A stretch of 12,215 nt of DNA from contig VGRA01000033.1 in NCBI GenBank assembly GCA_016875515.1, positions 1-12,215 on the forward strand, in the 5' to 3' direction. The notes under the pieces were generated by a model. That model worked only from the letters and a program-made list of their open reading frames with translations. It was not told the origin of the DNA and ran no database searches. This document shows, one piece after another, positions 1 to 6,600 of this stretch (position 1 is the first letter of the stretch; each line of letters opens with the position of its first letter). The position numbers were made by a program, and so were the translations under genes. This DNA is from Deltaproteobacteria bacterium. Lineage in GTDB: Bacteria > Myxococcota > Myxococcia > Myxococcales > Myxococcaceae.

Positions 1-196
1 ACATGGCGCGGGGGAACAGATCCCTCAAGTTGGGGAAGCGCCCCGGGTCGGCGTACTGGAAGCCGTCCACGGAGATCTGCACCTTGCCCTTGAGCGTCCC
101 GCTCGCCACGAGCTGGCCCACGGCCGAGAACCCCAGCGGCCCCTGCGCCTTGCCGGTCTCGTCCTTCACGTACAGCGTCTGCGGCGTCTCGCTCAT
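1..196 (-). CDS. GYF-like N-terminal domain protein, partial (C-terminus off the left edge)
   Basis: The first 65 codons are visible, from the ATG at 196 to the window edge. The fragment begins MSETPQTLYVKDETGK and continues with a Gly-Pro (residues 19-20), a leucine-containing helix (about 22-31), a short strand and an acidic/aromatic turn (about 43-50). This layout resembles the GYF_2-type modules (Y-x-D-x-G..GP....L..L...G.L....V...G) that often open multidomain regulatory or chaperone-like proteins in myxobacteria; that match is by eye only. There is no signal peptide, so a cytoplasmic start is likely. The ATG lies 3 nt beyond the mutase stop, and no good Shine-Dalgarno precedes it, so translation probably depends on the mutase gene upstream. 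The function of the full protein cannot be read from this piece. The family assignment is tentative; the reading frame is fairly secure. Confidence 0.6.
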   Translation of the reverse strand, partial: MSETPQTLYVKDETGKAQGPLGFSAVGQLVASGTLKGKVQISVDGFQYADPGRFPNLRDLFPRAM

Positions 197-199
197 GGA

Positions 200-1864
200 T
201 CAGAGGACAACGTTCTCGCGGTGCTCGCCGAAGACGTCGCGCAGCGCGTCGGAGATTTCCCCCAGCGTCGCCTCGGCCTTCACCGCGCCATAGATGAACG
301 GGATGAGGTTCTCGGAGGGAGAGCCGGCCGCGCGCTTCACCGCGTCCACCGCGCGCGAGGCGGCCTCGTTGTTCCGCTCGCGGCGAAGGGCCGCCAGCTT
401 CTCCACGGCGCGGGCCTCCACGGACTCGTCCACGCGGAGCAGGTCCTTCACCGGCGGCTCGGAGACCTGGAAGGCGTTCACGCCCACCACCACGCTGCGC
501 TTCTCCTCCAGGTCCCGCTGCGCGTTCCACGCGGCGTCCTGGATCTCCTGCTGCGGGTAGCCCTGCTCGATGGCGCGGACCATGCCGCCCATGTCGTCGA
601 TCTTCTGGATGTAGGCCTGCGCCTTCCCCTCCAGCTCGTCGGTGAGCGCCTCCACGGCGTAGCTGCCGCCGAGCGGGTCAATGGTGTCGCACACGCCGGA
701 CTCGTAGGCGATGACCTGCTGGGTGCGGAGCGCCAGCCGGGCCGCCTCCTCCGTGGGCAGCGCGAGCGCCTCGTCCCGCGAGTTGGTGTGCAGCGACTGC
801 GTCCCGCCCAGCACCGCGGCCAGGGCCTGCAGCGTCACGCGCACCACGTTGTTGTCCACCTGCTGCGCGGTGAGCGTGGAACCGGCCGTCTGCGCGTGGA
901 AGCGCAGCATCATGGAGCGGGGATCCTTCGCCTTGAAGCGCTCCTTCATAATGCGCGCCCACAGCCGCCGCGCCGCGCGGAACTTGGCCACCTCCTCCAT
1001 GAAGTGGTTGTGCACGTTGAAGAAGAAGGACAGCCGGCCTGCAAATTCGTCCACCTGCAGCCCGGCCTGCAGCGCCGCCTCCACGTAGGCAATACCGTCC
1101 GCCAGCGTGAAGGCAATCTCCTGGGCGGCCGTCGAGCCGGCCTCGCGGATGTGGTACCCGCTGATGGAGATGGGGTTCCACTTGGGCACCTTCTTGCTGC
1201 AGAAGGCAAACAGGTTGGTGATGAGCCTTAGGGACTGCTGCGGCGGGTAGATGTACGTCCCGCGCGCCATGTACTCCTTGAGGATGTCGTTCTGGACGGT
1301 GCCGGAGAGCGCGTCCAGGGGGACGCGGTTCTTCTCGCCTACCGCCGCGTACAGGCACAGCAGCACCGGCGCCGTCGCGTTGATGGTCATGGAGGTGGAT
1401 ACCTCCCCCAGCGGGATGCCGCGCAGCAGCGTCTCCATGTCCCGCACGGAGGCAATGCTGACGCCCACCTTGCCCACCTCGCCGCGGGCGCGCACGGAGT
1501 CTGGATCCCGGCCCATCTGGGTGGGCAGGTCGAACGCCACGGACAGGCCGGTCTGACCGGCCTTCAGGAGCGCGTGGTAGCGCTGGTTGGACTCCTCGGC
1601 GCTGCCGAAGCCGGCGTACTGCCGCATGGTCCAGTAGCGGCCGCGGTACATGGTGGGCTGCACACCGCGGGTGAACGGGTACTCGCCCGGGAAGCCCAGC
1701 GTGTCCGCGTAGCCCTCCGGGGGGGCAGACGGCGGGCCGTACAGGGGGTGCACGGTGATGTCGCTGGAGGTGACGGCGACGGGCTTCTGCGCCTTCGTCT
1801 TCGCCGCCGCCTTGTCGAACACGCCCGTGCGCCAACGGTCTGCCGCGGAGCTCCAGTCAGCCAT
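200..1864 (-). CDS. Methylmalonyl-CoA mutase catalytic subunit lacking the B12-binding domain
   Basis: This cytoplasmic enzyme should interconvert (R)-methylmalonyl-CoA and succinyl-CoA by an adenosylcobalamin radical mechanism. The 554 residues cover only the TIM-barrel/substrate domain. Family stretches are [13 protein letters not shown] (81-93), [10 protein letters not shown] (106-115), [11 protein letters not shown] (233-243), [20 protein letters not shown] (283-302) and [20 protein letters not shown]. Tyr83, Gln191, Arg201, Tyr237 and His238 keep exactly the spacing of Tyr89, Gln197, Arg207, Tyr243 and His244 of Propionibacterium MutB. The Tyr/Arg pair is typical of methylmalonyl-CoA mutase; isobutyryl-CoA mutase carries Phe/Gln. 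The protein stops before the C-terminal cobalamin domain with its DxHxxG motif, so a separate small B12-binding subunit is needed and is not in this window. The ATG start at 1864 is supported by GGAGGG with a 9-nt spacer. It lies 43 nt after the biotin carrier gene, consistent with a propionyl-CoA to succinyl-CoA pathway. Confidence 0.93.
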   Translation of the reverse strand: MADWSSAADRWRTGVFDKAAAKTKAQKPVAVTSSDITVHPLYGPPSAPPEGYADTLGFPGEYPFTRGVQPTMYRGRYWTMRQYAGFGSAEESNQRYHALLKAGQTGLSVAFDLPTQMGRDPDSVRARGEVGKVGVSIASVRDMETLLRGIPLGEVSTSMTINATAPVLLCLYAAVGEKNRVPLDALSGTVQNDILKEYMARGTYIYPPQQSLRLITNLFAFCSKKVPKWNPISISGYHIREAGSTAAQEIAFTLADGIAYVEAALQAGLQVDEFAGRLSFFFNVHNHFMEEVAKFRAARRLWARIMKERFKAKDPRSMMLRFHAQTAGSTLTAQQVDNNVVRVTLQALAAVLGGTQSLHTNSRDEALALPTEEAARLALRTQQVIAYESGVCDTIDPLGGSYAVEALTDELEGKAQAYIQKIDDMGGMVRAIEQGYPQQEIQDAAWNAQRDLEEKRSVVVGVNAFQVSEPPVKDLLRVDESVEARAVEKLAALRRERNNEAASRAVDAVKRAAGSPSENLIPFIYGAVKAEATLGEISDALRDVFGEHRENVVL

Positions 1865-1873
1865 GTGCCAGGT

Positions 1874-1879
1874 CCCTCC
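1874..1879 (-). promoter_or_regulatory. Shine-Dalgarno of the mutase gene
   Basis: The minus strand reads GGAGGG here, 9 nt before the ATG at 1864, inside the 43-nt gap after the biotin carrier gene. It fixes the mutase start and shows that this gene has its own ribosome entry site rather than strict coupling to the gene before it. Confidence 0.7.
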
Positions 1880-1907
1880 GTCCCTTCGGGTGCTGCCGCA
1901 AGTGCCG

Positions 1908-2426
1908 CTACTCCACCGCCACCAGCTTGGCGTTGTTCTCCACGGCCTGGCCTTCCTGGACGTGGATTTCCGTAACGCGCCCGGCCCGGGTGGCCTTGAG
2001 CTCGTTCTCCATCTTCATGGCCTCCACCACGACCAGGCCCTGGCCCGCCTGCACCTCGTCCCCCACCTTGGCGAGCAGCTTCACCACCTTGCCCGGCATG
2101 GGGGCGGTGAGCAGCTGCTTGCCTTCCGCCGCGAAGGAGGCGGAGGCCGCGCGCATGCGCAGCTGCCGGTCGTTGACGATGTCCAGCTTCGTCACCTGGC
2201 CGCGCAGCAGCACCGCGAGCAGCTCGTTGCCCTGCTCGAACTCGGCGCTGAGGGACTGGCCGTCCACCAACAGGGAGAGGGTCCCCTGCTCGAGGCCGAG
2301 CGCGTCCACCTCGCGCGTCTTCCCGTTGTAGGTGACGGCGTAGCGGCCGCCCCCACGCGGCTGGACGTCCACCGGGGCGTGGGCCTTCTGGCCCGGGAGC
2401 TTCGCGTGGTACCGGACGGTGCCCAT
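1908..2426 (-). CDS. Biotin carboxyl carrier protein of an acyl-CoA carboxylase
   Basis: This 172-residue protein carries the biotin that shuttles carboxyl groups between biotin carboxylase and carboxyltransferase. The C-terminal biotinyl domain (about 105-172) begins [20 protein letters not shown] and holds the biotinylation motif EAMKMEN with Lys138 as the attachment site, the usual distance (about 35 residues) from the C-terminus. Residues 1 to about 103 look like a compact beta-rich region with a [13 protein letters not shown] strand and an [14 protein letters not shown] strand. This resembles the biotin-transfer region that follows the carboxylase domain in propionyl-CoA carboxylase alpha chains, rather than the Pro/Ala-rich linker of E. 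coli AccB; that comparison is by eye. Its ATG overlaps the biotin carboxylase stop as TGATG, and AGGAGG sits 5 nt upstream, so the two subunits are almost certainly translationally coupled. Propionyl-CoA is the likely substrate because of the mutase next door, but acetyl-CoA is not excluded. Confidence 0.92.
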   Translation of the reverse strand: MGTVRYHAKLPGQKAHAPVDVQPRGGGRYAVTYNGKTREVDALGLEQGTLSLLVDGQSLSAEFEQGNELLAVLLRGQVTKLDIVNDRQLRMRAASASFAAEGKQLLTAPMPGKVVKLLAKVGDEVQAGQGLVVVEAMKMENELKATRAGRVTEIHVQEGQAVENNAKLVAVE

Positions 2427-3931
2427 CAGGTCCTCCTCCCCGCGACGGAGAACGAGCGCCAGCGGCTGGGCGCGGTGGAGGCGGCGGCCGCCGGCAGCGC
2501 GGCCTTCCGCTTCTCGTCCTGGGTGTGCGCGTACACCGCCGCGGCGATGACGCTCAGCTCGGTGAGGTGTTCGTTCTCCCTGCCGAGCAGCGCCTGGTGC
2601 TGCCGGGGGAGGAAGCCCGTGTCGTAGTCCCCGCCGCGGAACTCCGGGTTGTCCATGATGGCGGACAGGTACCGGACGTTGGTGGTGATTCCCTTGACCA
2701 TGTACTCCGACAGGGCCCGCTTCATCCGCTCAATGGCCTCGGCACGGGTGGGCGCCCAGACGGAGAGCTTGGAGATCATGGGATCGTAGAAGCGGGGCAC
2801 CTCGTACCCGGCGTACACGCCCGAGTCGTCGCGGATGTTGGGGCCGGACGGGGTGTGCAGGGCGGTGATGCGGCCGGGGCTGGGCATGAAGTTCTGCGCG
2901 GGGTCCTCCGCGTACACCCGCACCTCGATGCTGTGGCCGTTGGGGGTGGGGGCCTGGAGCAGGGGCAGCTTCGCCCCCTCGGCAATTTGAATCTGCCACC
3001 GGACCAGGTCCACGCCGGTGACCCACTCGGTGACCGGGTGCTCCACCTGCAGGCGGGTGTTCATCTCCAGGAAGTAGAACTTCCTTGCGCTGTCCACGAG
3101 GAACTCCACCGTGCCGGCGCCCACGTAGTTCACCGCCCGGGCGGCGCGCACGGCCACCTCGCCCATCTCCGCCCGCATCTTCGGGGTGAGGATGGGAGAG
3201 GGCGTCTCCTCCACCACCTTCTGGTGGCGGCGCTGCGCGGAGCACTCGCGCTCGTTCAGGTGGATGACGTTGCCGTGGGTGTCCCCGAAGACCTGGATTT
3301 CGACGTGGTGCGGCTTGTCCAGGAACTTCTCGATGTAGACGGCGTCGTTGCCGAACGCGCCCATCGCCTCGCTCTTGGCCGAGCGCCACGCGGAGTCGAA
3401 CTCCTTCGGGTCCTCCACCTTCCGCATGCCCTTGCCGCCGCCGCCGCCGGCGGCCTTGAGCATCACGGGGAAGTCCACCTTCTGGGCAAACGCGCGCGCC
3501 TCGTCTACGGAGGAGAGCGCGTCGGTGCCGGGCACCACCGGGACGCCGGCCTTGATCATGTTGGCCCGCGCGCGGGTCTTCTCGCCCATGGCGTCCATGG
3601 CGGAGGCAGGCGGGCCAATGAAGGTGACGCCCGCCTTCTCACAGGCGCGCACGAAGGAGGCGTTCTCGGAAAGGAAGCCGTAGCCCGGGTGGATGGCGTC
3701 CGCACCGGACCGCTTCGCCACGTCCAGGATGACGTCCTGCCTCAGGTAGCTCTCGCGCGAGGCGGCGGGGCCCACGCAGTAGGCCTCGTCCGCGCACCGG
3801 ACGAACAGCGCCGAGCGGTCCGCCTCGGAGAAGACGGCCACGGTGGAGATGCCCAGCTCCTTGCAAGTGCGCATGACGCGCAGGGCGATCTCGCCGCGGT
3901 TGGCGACGAGCACTTTGCGGATTTTCGCCAT
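2426..3931 (-). CDS. Biotin carboxylase subunit of an acyl-CoA (probably propionyl-CoA) carboxylase
   Basis: This 501-residue protein uses ATP and bicarbonate to carboxylate biotin on the carrier protein. The N-terminal biotin carboxylase fold begins KIRKVLVANRGEIALRVMRT (3-22). The ATP-grasp region contains HPGYGFLSEN (81-90), the glycine-rich loop AAGGGGGKGMRK (160-171), PHHVEIQVFGD (207-217), NERECSAQRRHQKVVEE (226-242), GTVEFLVD (273-280) and FLEMNTRLQVEHPVTE (287-302). The nucleotide- and bicarbonate-site residues of E. coli AccC (Lys159, His209, Glu211, Lys238, Glu276, Glu288, Asn290, Arg292, Glu296) all have counterparts here. The length exceeds the roughly 450 residues of AccC through a C-terminal extension, with an Ala-rich final stretch. 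No biotinyl domain is fused; it is the next gene. The ATG at 3931 is preceded by GGGGA at a 9-nt spacing, which overlaps the FKBP stop codon. No carboxyltransferase gene is present in the window. Confidence 0.95.
   Translation of the reverse strand: MAKIRKVLVANRGEIALRVMRTCKELGISTVAVFSEADRSALFVRCADEAYCVGPAASRESYLRQDVILDVAKRSGADAIHPGYGFLSENASFVRACEKAGVTFIGPPASAMDAMGEKTRARANMIKAGVPVVPGTDALSSVDEARAFAQKVDFPVMLKAAGGGGGKGMRKVEDPKEFDSAWRSAKSEAMGAFGNDAVYIEKFLDKPHHVEIQVFGDTHGNVIHLNERECSAQRRHQKVVEETPSPILTPKMRAEMGEVAVRAARAVNYVGAGTVEFLVDSARKFYFLEMNTRLQVEHPVTEWVTGVDLVRWQIQIAEGAKLPLLQAPTPNGHSIEVRVYAEDPAQNFMPSPGRITALHTPSGPNIRDDSGVYAGYEVPRFYDPMISKLSVWAPTRAEAIERMKRALSEYMVKGITTNVRYLSAIMDNPEFRGGDYDTGFLPRQHQALLGRENEHLTELSVIAAAVYAHTQDEKRKAALPAAAASTAPSRWRSFSVAGRRT
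2432..2441 (-). promoter_or_regulatory. Strong Shine-Dalgarno of the biotin carrier gene, inside the biotin carboxylase end
   Basis: The minus strand reads GGGGAGGAGG, 5 nt before the ATG at 2426. It lies within the last codons of biotin carboxylase and encodes the terminal Gly-Arg-Arg. The site, together with the TGATG stop/start overlap, explains the atypical end of the upstream protein and supports coupled, equimolar translation. Confidence 0.75.
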
Positions 3932-3944
3932 GGTTTGGATTCCC

Positions 3945-4265
3945 CTAGCGGACGGAGAGGAGCTCTACATCGAAGACGAGCGTGGCGTTGGGCGGAATGA
4001 CCCCCGGGTAGCCCATGCGGCCGTAGCCCAGCTCCGGCGGGATGGTGAGCTTGCGCTTGCCGCCCACCTTCATCCCGGCCACGCCCACGTCCCAGCCCTG
4101 GATGACCATGCCGGCACCCAGGTGGAAGGTGAACGGGTCCCCGCCCACCGAGGAGTCGAACTGCTTCCCGTCCGTGAGCTTGCCCGTGTAGTGCACGGAG
4201 ACGGTCTGGCCCTTCTTCGCCTCGGCGCCGGTGCCGACCTGGATGTCTTCGACCTGGAGGTTCAT
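3945..4265 (-). CDS. Small cytoplasmic FKBP-type peptidyl-prolyl cis-trans isomerase
   Basis: This is a single-domain, 106-residue FKBP, close to human FKBP12 in length and pattern. It catalyses cis-trans isomerisation of peptidyl-proline bonds during folding. Tyr26, Phe36, Asp37, Phe45, Val54, Ile55, Trp58, Tyr81, Ile90 and Phe98 match the FKBP12 active-site set (Tyr26, Phe36, Asp37, Phe46, Val55, Ile56, Trp59, Tyr82, Ile91, Phe99). The flap reads ELGYGRMGYPGVIPPNATL. There is no signal peptide, lipobox or membrane segment, so it acts in the cytoplasm. The ATG at 4265 overlaps the membrane-protein stop as ATGA, with only a weak AAGG about 8 nt upstream, which suggests coupled translation. 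The same frame stays open far upstream, but that part is a shadow of the membrane protein gene. The stop is 13 nt before biotin carboxylase, so it probably shares its transcript. Confidence 0.93.
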   Translation of the reverse strand: MNLQVEDIQVGTGAEAKKGQTVSVHYTGKLTDGKQFDSSVGGDPFTFHLGAGMVIQGWDVGVAGMKVGGKRKLTIPPELGYGRMGYPGVIPPNATLVFDVELLSVR

Positions 4266-5410
4266 GGCGAAGCCTTGTAGCCGTTCACGAAGTGCAAAAA
4301 AAGCAGCGCGGGCTGGTCCGTGGCCTTGCCAGACGCGTCCGTCCAGACCAGCGGCCCCAGCGCCAGCATCCAGCCGGCCAGCACCGCCCGGGTGGCGCCT
4401 GCGCCCCGGGGCTGCAGCCGGGCCGCACCCACGCCGAGCAGCGGCAGCACCAGCATGGCCTGGTGCCACCAGTAGGGCTGCCGCTCCACGAGCGTGAGGG
4501 CCAGCCCCACCGCCACGGAGAGGCCCACCGCCGCGTCCGAGAACCAGAAGGCCACCGCCATGGCCAGCGCGCTCACCGCGAGAACCACCGCGAGCGCCAG
4601 GGGGCGTCCGGCGAGCACCATGCCGTGGGTGCGCCGGAAGCCTTCCGTGGCCGGGTACATGAGCAGGAAGCTGCCCACCACCAGGACCGCCGCCAGAGCG
4701 GCGAAGGCCAGCGTCCGCCACGGCCAGGTGCGGGCGGGCTTGCCGCGGAGGAGCAGCCAGGTGGCGTACCCGGCGAAGGGGGCCAGGGGTGCGGCGCGGA
4801 AGTGGAGCAGCGCCGCCCCGCACAGCCAGCGGAGCGCGCCGTCCGGGTTGCCCAGCGCCAGCGCCCGCAGCCCCAGCGCGCCCACGCCAATGAAGAGCGG
4901 ATCGTAGAAGCCCTCGGAGGCCATGGAGACCATCACCAGCCAGGTGAAGAGCGCCACGAGCGCGCGGGAGCCCGGGGCGAGCGCTTGCAGGGACACGAGC
5001 ACCGCGAAGAAGGACAGGTGCGCGAGCAGCAGCAGGTACAGGATGTTCACCACCCCGAACGCGTGCGTGGACAGGGGGACGCAGCGGCCCAGGAGCGAGG
5101 TGGGGAGGAACACCGCGAAGATGCCGGGCGGGTAGGCCATGCCGGGCATCTCGCCCCAGGTGCTGCCCGCGGCCTCGTGCGGGTAGCCGGTGTCCTTGCG
5201 AGAGAAGACCTGCTGGAAAGGCACGGTGTAGACAACCGCCCCCTTCGTCAGCCCCACCCACGTGGCGTAGGGATGGTGGAGGTGGTCCGAGTACCAGTTG
5301 GACAGGTCCCCGGCCCGCGAGCGGTTGAACAGCGGCACCCACGCGGTGAGCAGGAAGGAGAGCAGCGTCACCCACGCGGCGGCGCGGTGTTCTCGGAGGA
5401 AGGCGAGCAC
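4262..5410 (-). CDS. Polytopic membrane protein, possibly GT-C-type glycosyltransferase-like
   Basis: This is a 382-residue integral membrane protein of no family I recognise with confidence. Hydrophobic segments fall near residues 11-28, 93-110, 118-140, 148-165, 170-186, 195-220, 232-252, 268-290, 293-308, 315-330 and 340-358, so about 9 to 11 helices. A large loop after the first helix holds YSDHLHHPYATW (40-51) and VVYTVPF (59-65), then AYPPG (92-96) before the second helix. An acidic/His motif in loop 1 and a YPPG motif recall lipid-linked-sugar GT-C transferases such as the DUF2029 group; this is an inference, and a conserved hypothetical is equally fair. GTG is the only plausible initiator near the start of the frame, without a clear Shine-Dalgarno. 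The gene ends in an ATGA overlap with the FKBP gene and begins 40 nt after the AI-2E-family gene. A run of seven T near its 3' end is discussed in the findings. Confidence 0.82.
   Translation of the reverse strand: MLAFLREHRAAAWVTLLSFLLTAWVPLFNRSRAGDLSNWYSDHLHHPYATWVGLTKGAVVYTVPFQQVFSRKDTGYPHEAAGSTWGEMPGMAYPPGIFAVFLPTSLLGRCVPLSTHAFGVVNILYLLLLAHLSFFAVLVSLQALAPGSRALVALFTWLVMVSMASEGFYDPLFIGVGALGLRALALGNPDGALRWLCGAALLHFRAAPLAPFAGYATWLLLRGKPARTWPWRTLAFAALAAVLVVGSFLLMYPATEGFRRTHGMVLAGRPLALAVVLAVSALAMAVAFWFSDAAVGLSVAVGLALTLVERQPYWWHQAMLVLPLLGVGAARLQPRGAGATRAVLAGWMLALGPLVWTDASGKATDQPALLFLHFVNGYKASP
4295..4303 (-). promoter_or_regulatory. Slippery heptamer candidate (C TTT TTT TG) near the 3' end of the membrane gene
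   Basis: The minus strand reads CTT TTT TTG in the zero frame (Leu370, Phe371, Leu372 of the membrane protein), giving a U UUU UUG heptamer of the X XXY YYZ class. A -1 shift puts ribosomes in the FKBP frame, which is open from there through the FKBP ATG. No Shine-Dalgarno-like stimulator is evident in the 20 nt upstream. Seven identical A/T bases stand out in this very GC-rich gene. Whether slippage occurs is unknown. Confidence 0.3.
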
Positions 5411-5450
5411 GTGGCGGCGGAGGCTAGGGCCGCGCGCAGCCGTCCGCCAG

Positions 5451-6551
5451 TCAACGCCAGAGCGGCAGCTCCAGCTGCAGCGAAGCCCGCCCGCGGCCGC
5501 CCGGGTGGTGCCGCCAGCGGGCCTGCCGCTGGCGCAGCGCCGCGGAGACGGCCACCTGCGCTGCCCCGGCCAGCGGCACGGCCACCACGGTGCCGAGCAG
5601 CCCCATGAGGGAGGTGCCCACCAGCATGGCCAGGGCCACCGCCAGCGCGTTCATGCGCAGGGTGCGCGCCTGCACCAGCGGGGACACCCGGCGGGACACC
5701 TGCTGCCAGGCGAAGAAGGCCCCCAGCGCCCAGGCCGCGGGGCGCAAGCCCCCGGCCGCGTAGGCCGTGGCGAACACCAGCACCTCCGACAGCGCCGCCC
5801 CCACCCACGGCAAGAGCCCCAGCGGCGCCAGGGCAGCGGCCACGGCGAGGAACCACGGCACGTCCAGTAGGAAGAGCGCCACGCCCATCACCGCCGCGCC
5901 CAGCAGGGACAGGAGGAAGGTGCCCGCCACGTAGCCGGACACCGCGCGCGTCATCTCCCGGGCCAGCCGGTCCACGCGCGCCCGCCGCCGCGGGGGCAGC
6001 CAGGCCAGCACCGCCTCGAACAGCTCCTCCCCGAACAGCAGGATGAAGGCGGCCAGGGTGGCCACCGTGACGCCGGCGAGCAGCAGCTCCAGCGCCCCGC
6101 GCGGCAGGCGCAGGAGCGGTCCGGCCAGCGAGGGGAGGGTGGCGGCCCACGCGGCCTCGGCGCGGGAGAGGAGCCCGAAGCGCTGCTCGAGCGCCCCCAC
6201 CGCGCGCGTCCCCTTCAGCCGCTCCTCCAGCGACGGCGGCTCCGCCCCGAGCGCACGTCCCTGCTCGGCCAGCAGCGGCAGGAAGGTGGAGACGAGCAGC
6301 GCTGCCGCCGCCGCCAAGGTGACGAAGACTCCCACCACCGCCGCCCAGCGCGGCATCCGCCGGGACAGCCGCTGCATCAGCGGGGCCAGCGCGAGCGCCA
6401 CGAAGAGGGCGAGCACGGCCCACGCGAGCACGCCCCACGTCTGGAAGGCGACCCAGGTGCCGGCCGCCAGGGTGAGCAGGTTCAGCCCCACCACCCAGAC
6501 GGTGGAGGGGTGGACCTGCACGCCTGCAGGCGGGGACTGGTCGGGCCGCAC
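5451..6551 (-). CDS. AI-2E family transporter / permease (TqsA-PerM-YdiK type)
   Basis: This 366-residue inner-membrane protein has the architecture of the AI-2E_transport family. Two N-terminal helices (about 18-37 and 42-58) are followed by a third (70-92), a long soluble stretch (about 93-155), a fourth helix (158-175), and a C-terminal core with the family pattern. In that core are SGYVAGTFLLSLLGAAVMG (205-223), LLDVPWFLAVAAALAPLGLL (228-247), PWVGAALSEVLVF (248-260), SRRVSPLVQARTLRMNALAV (286-305) and LLGTVVAVPLAGAAQVAV (318-335). Family members have been linked to autoinducer-2 export or Na+/H+ exchange; the substrate cannot be told from the sequence. The start is a GTG at 6551 with no convincing Shine-Dalgarno. 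A second GTG at codon 11 would remove only a polar leader and is a fair alternative. It is the first gene of the tight run leading to the carboxylase/mutase genes, 49 nt after the lipoprotein stop. Confidence 0.9.
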   Translation of the reverse strand: MRPDQSPPAGVQVHPSTVWVVGLNLLTLAAGTWVAFQTWGVLAWAVLALFVALALAPLMQRLSRRMPRWAAVVGVFVTLAAAAALLVSTFLPLLAEQGRALGAEPPSLEERLKGTRAVGALEQRFGLLSRAEAAWAATLPSLAGPLLRLPRGALELLLAGVTVATLAAFILLFGEELFEAVLAWLPPRRRARVDRLAREMTRAVSGYVAGTFLLSLLGAAVMGVALFLLDVPWFLAVAAALAPLGLLPWVGAALSEVLVFATAYAAGGLRPAAWALGAFFAWQQVSRRVSPLVQARTLRMNALAVALAMLVGTSLMGLLGTVVAVPLAGAAQVAVSAALRQRQARWRHHPGGRGRASLQLELPLWR

Positions 6552-6577
6552 GGGGGAACAGTGTGCGCACGCGCGCC

Positions 6578-6599
6578 CCCGCCGGCCTTGGACGGCGGG
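6578..6599 (-). terminator. GC-rich hairpin between the lipoprotein gene and the AI-2E-family gene
   Basis: Two base pairs after the lipoprotein TAG, the minus strand has a perfect 7-bp stem, CCCGCCG pairing with CGGCGGG, around an 8-nt loop. No T-tract follows, so it is not a classical intrinsic terminator. It could weaken read-through or protect the upstream mRNA 3' end. It lies in the 49-nt gap that is the most likely boundary between the envelope pair and the metabolic run. Confidence 0.4.
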
Positions 6600-6600
6600 A

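Noticed and set aside
1865..1907. Cobalamin riboswitch or other RNA element before the mutase gene
   Set aside because: The gap is only 43 nt and holds just a Shine-Dalgarno. It is far too short for a B12 aptamer, and no B12-box-like sequence is seen.
2426..2520. Suspected frameshift at the end of biotin carboxylase because of its unusual Ala/Ser/Arg tail
   Set aside because: The tail is explained by overlap with the ribosome site and TGATG start of the carrier gene, and the ends of this family vary. No alternative frame restores a better ending.
2525..4000. Plus-strand open frame opposite the biotin carboxylase gene
   Set aside because: It is a shadow of a gene with a complete set of catalytic residues on the minus strand.
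3945..5375. A 476-residue minus-strand frame ending in the FKBP domain, as a single gene
   Set aside because: The N-terminal 370 residues are the wrong-frame shadow of the membrane protein. The FKBP has its own ATG in an ATGA overlap at the normal FKBP length. Only the possible -1 shift is kept, as a finding.
4292..5608. Plus-strand open frame opposite the membrane protein gene
   Set aside because: It is Gln/Arg/Gly-rich with no hydrophobic pattern or motif, while the minus strand encodes a coherent polytopic protein.
5368..6570. Second minus-strand frame of about 400 codons over the permease gene
   Set aside because: It is Gly/Ala/Arg-rich without membrane pattern. The other frame has the AI-2E family signatures.
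6563..6570. The 8-bp palindrome GTGCGCAC upstream of the permease start as an operator
   Set aside because: It is too short and too likely by chance in this GC-rich sequence, with no second copy in the window.
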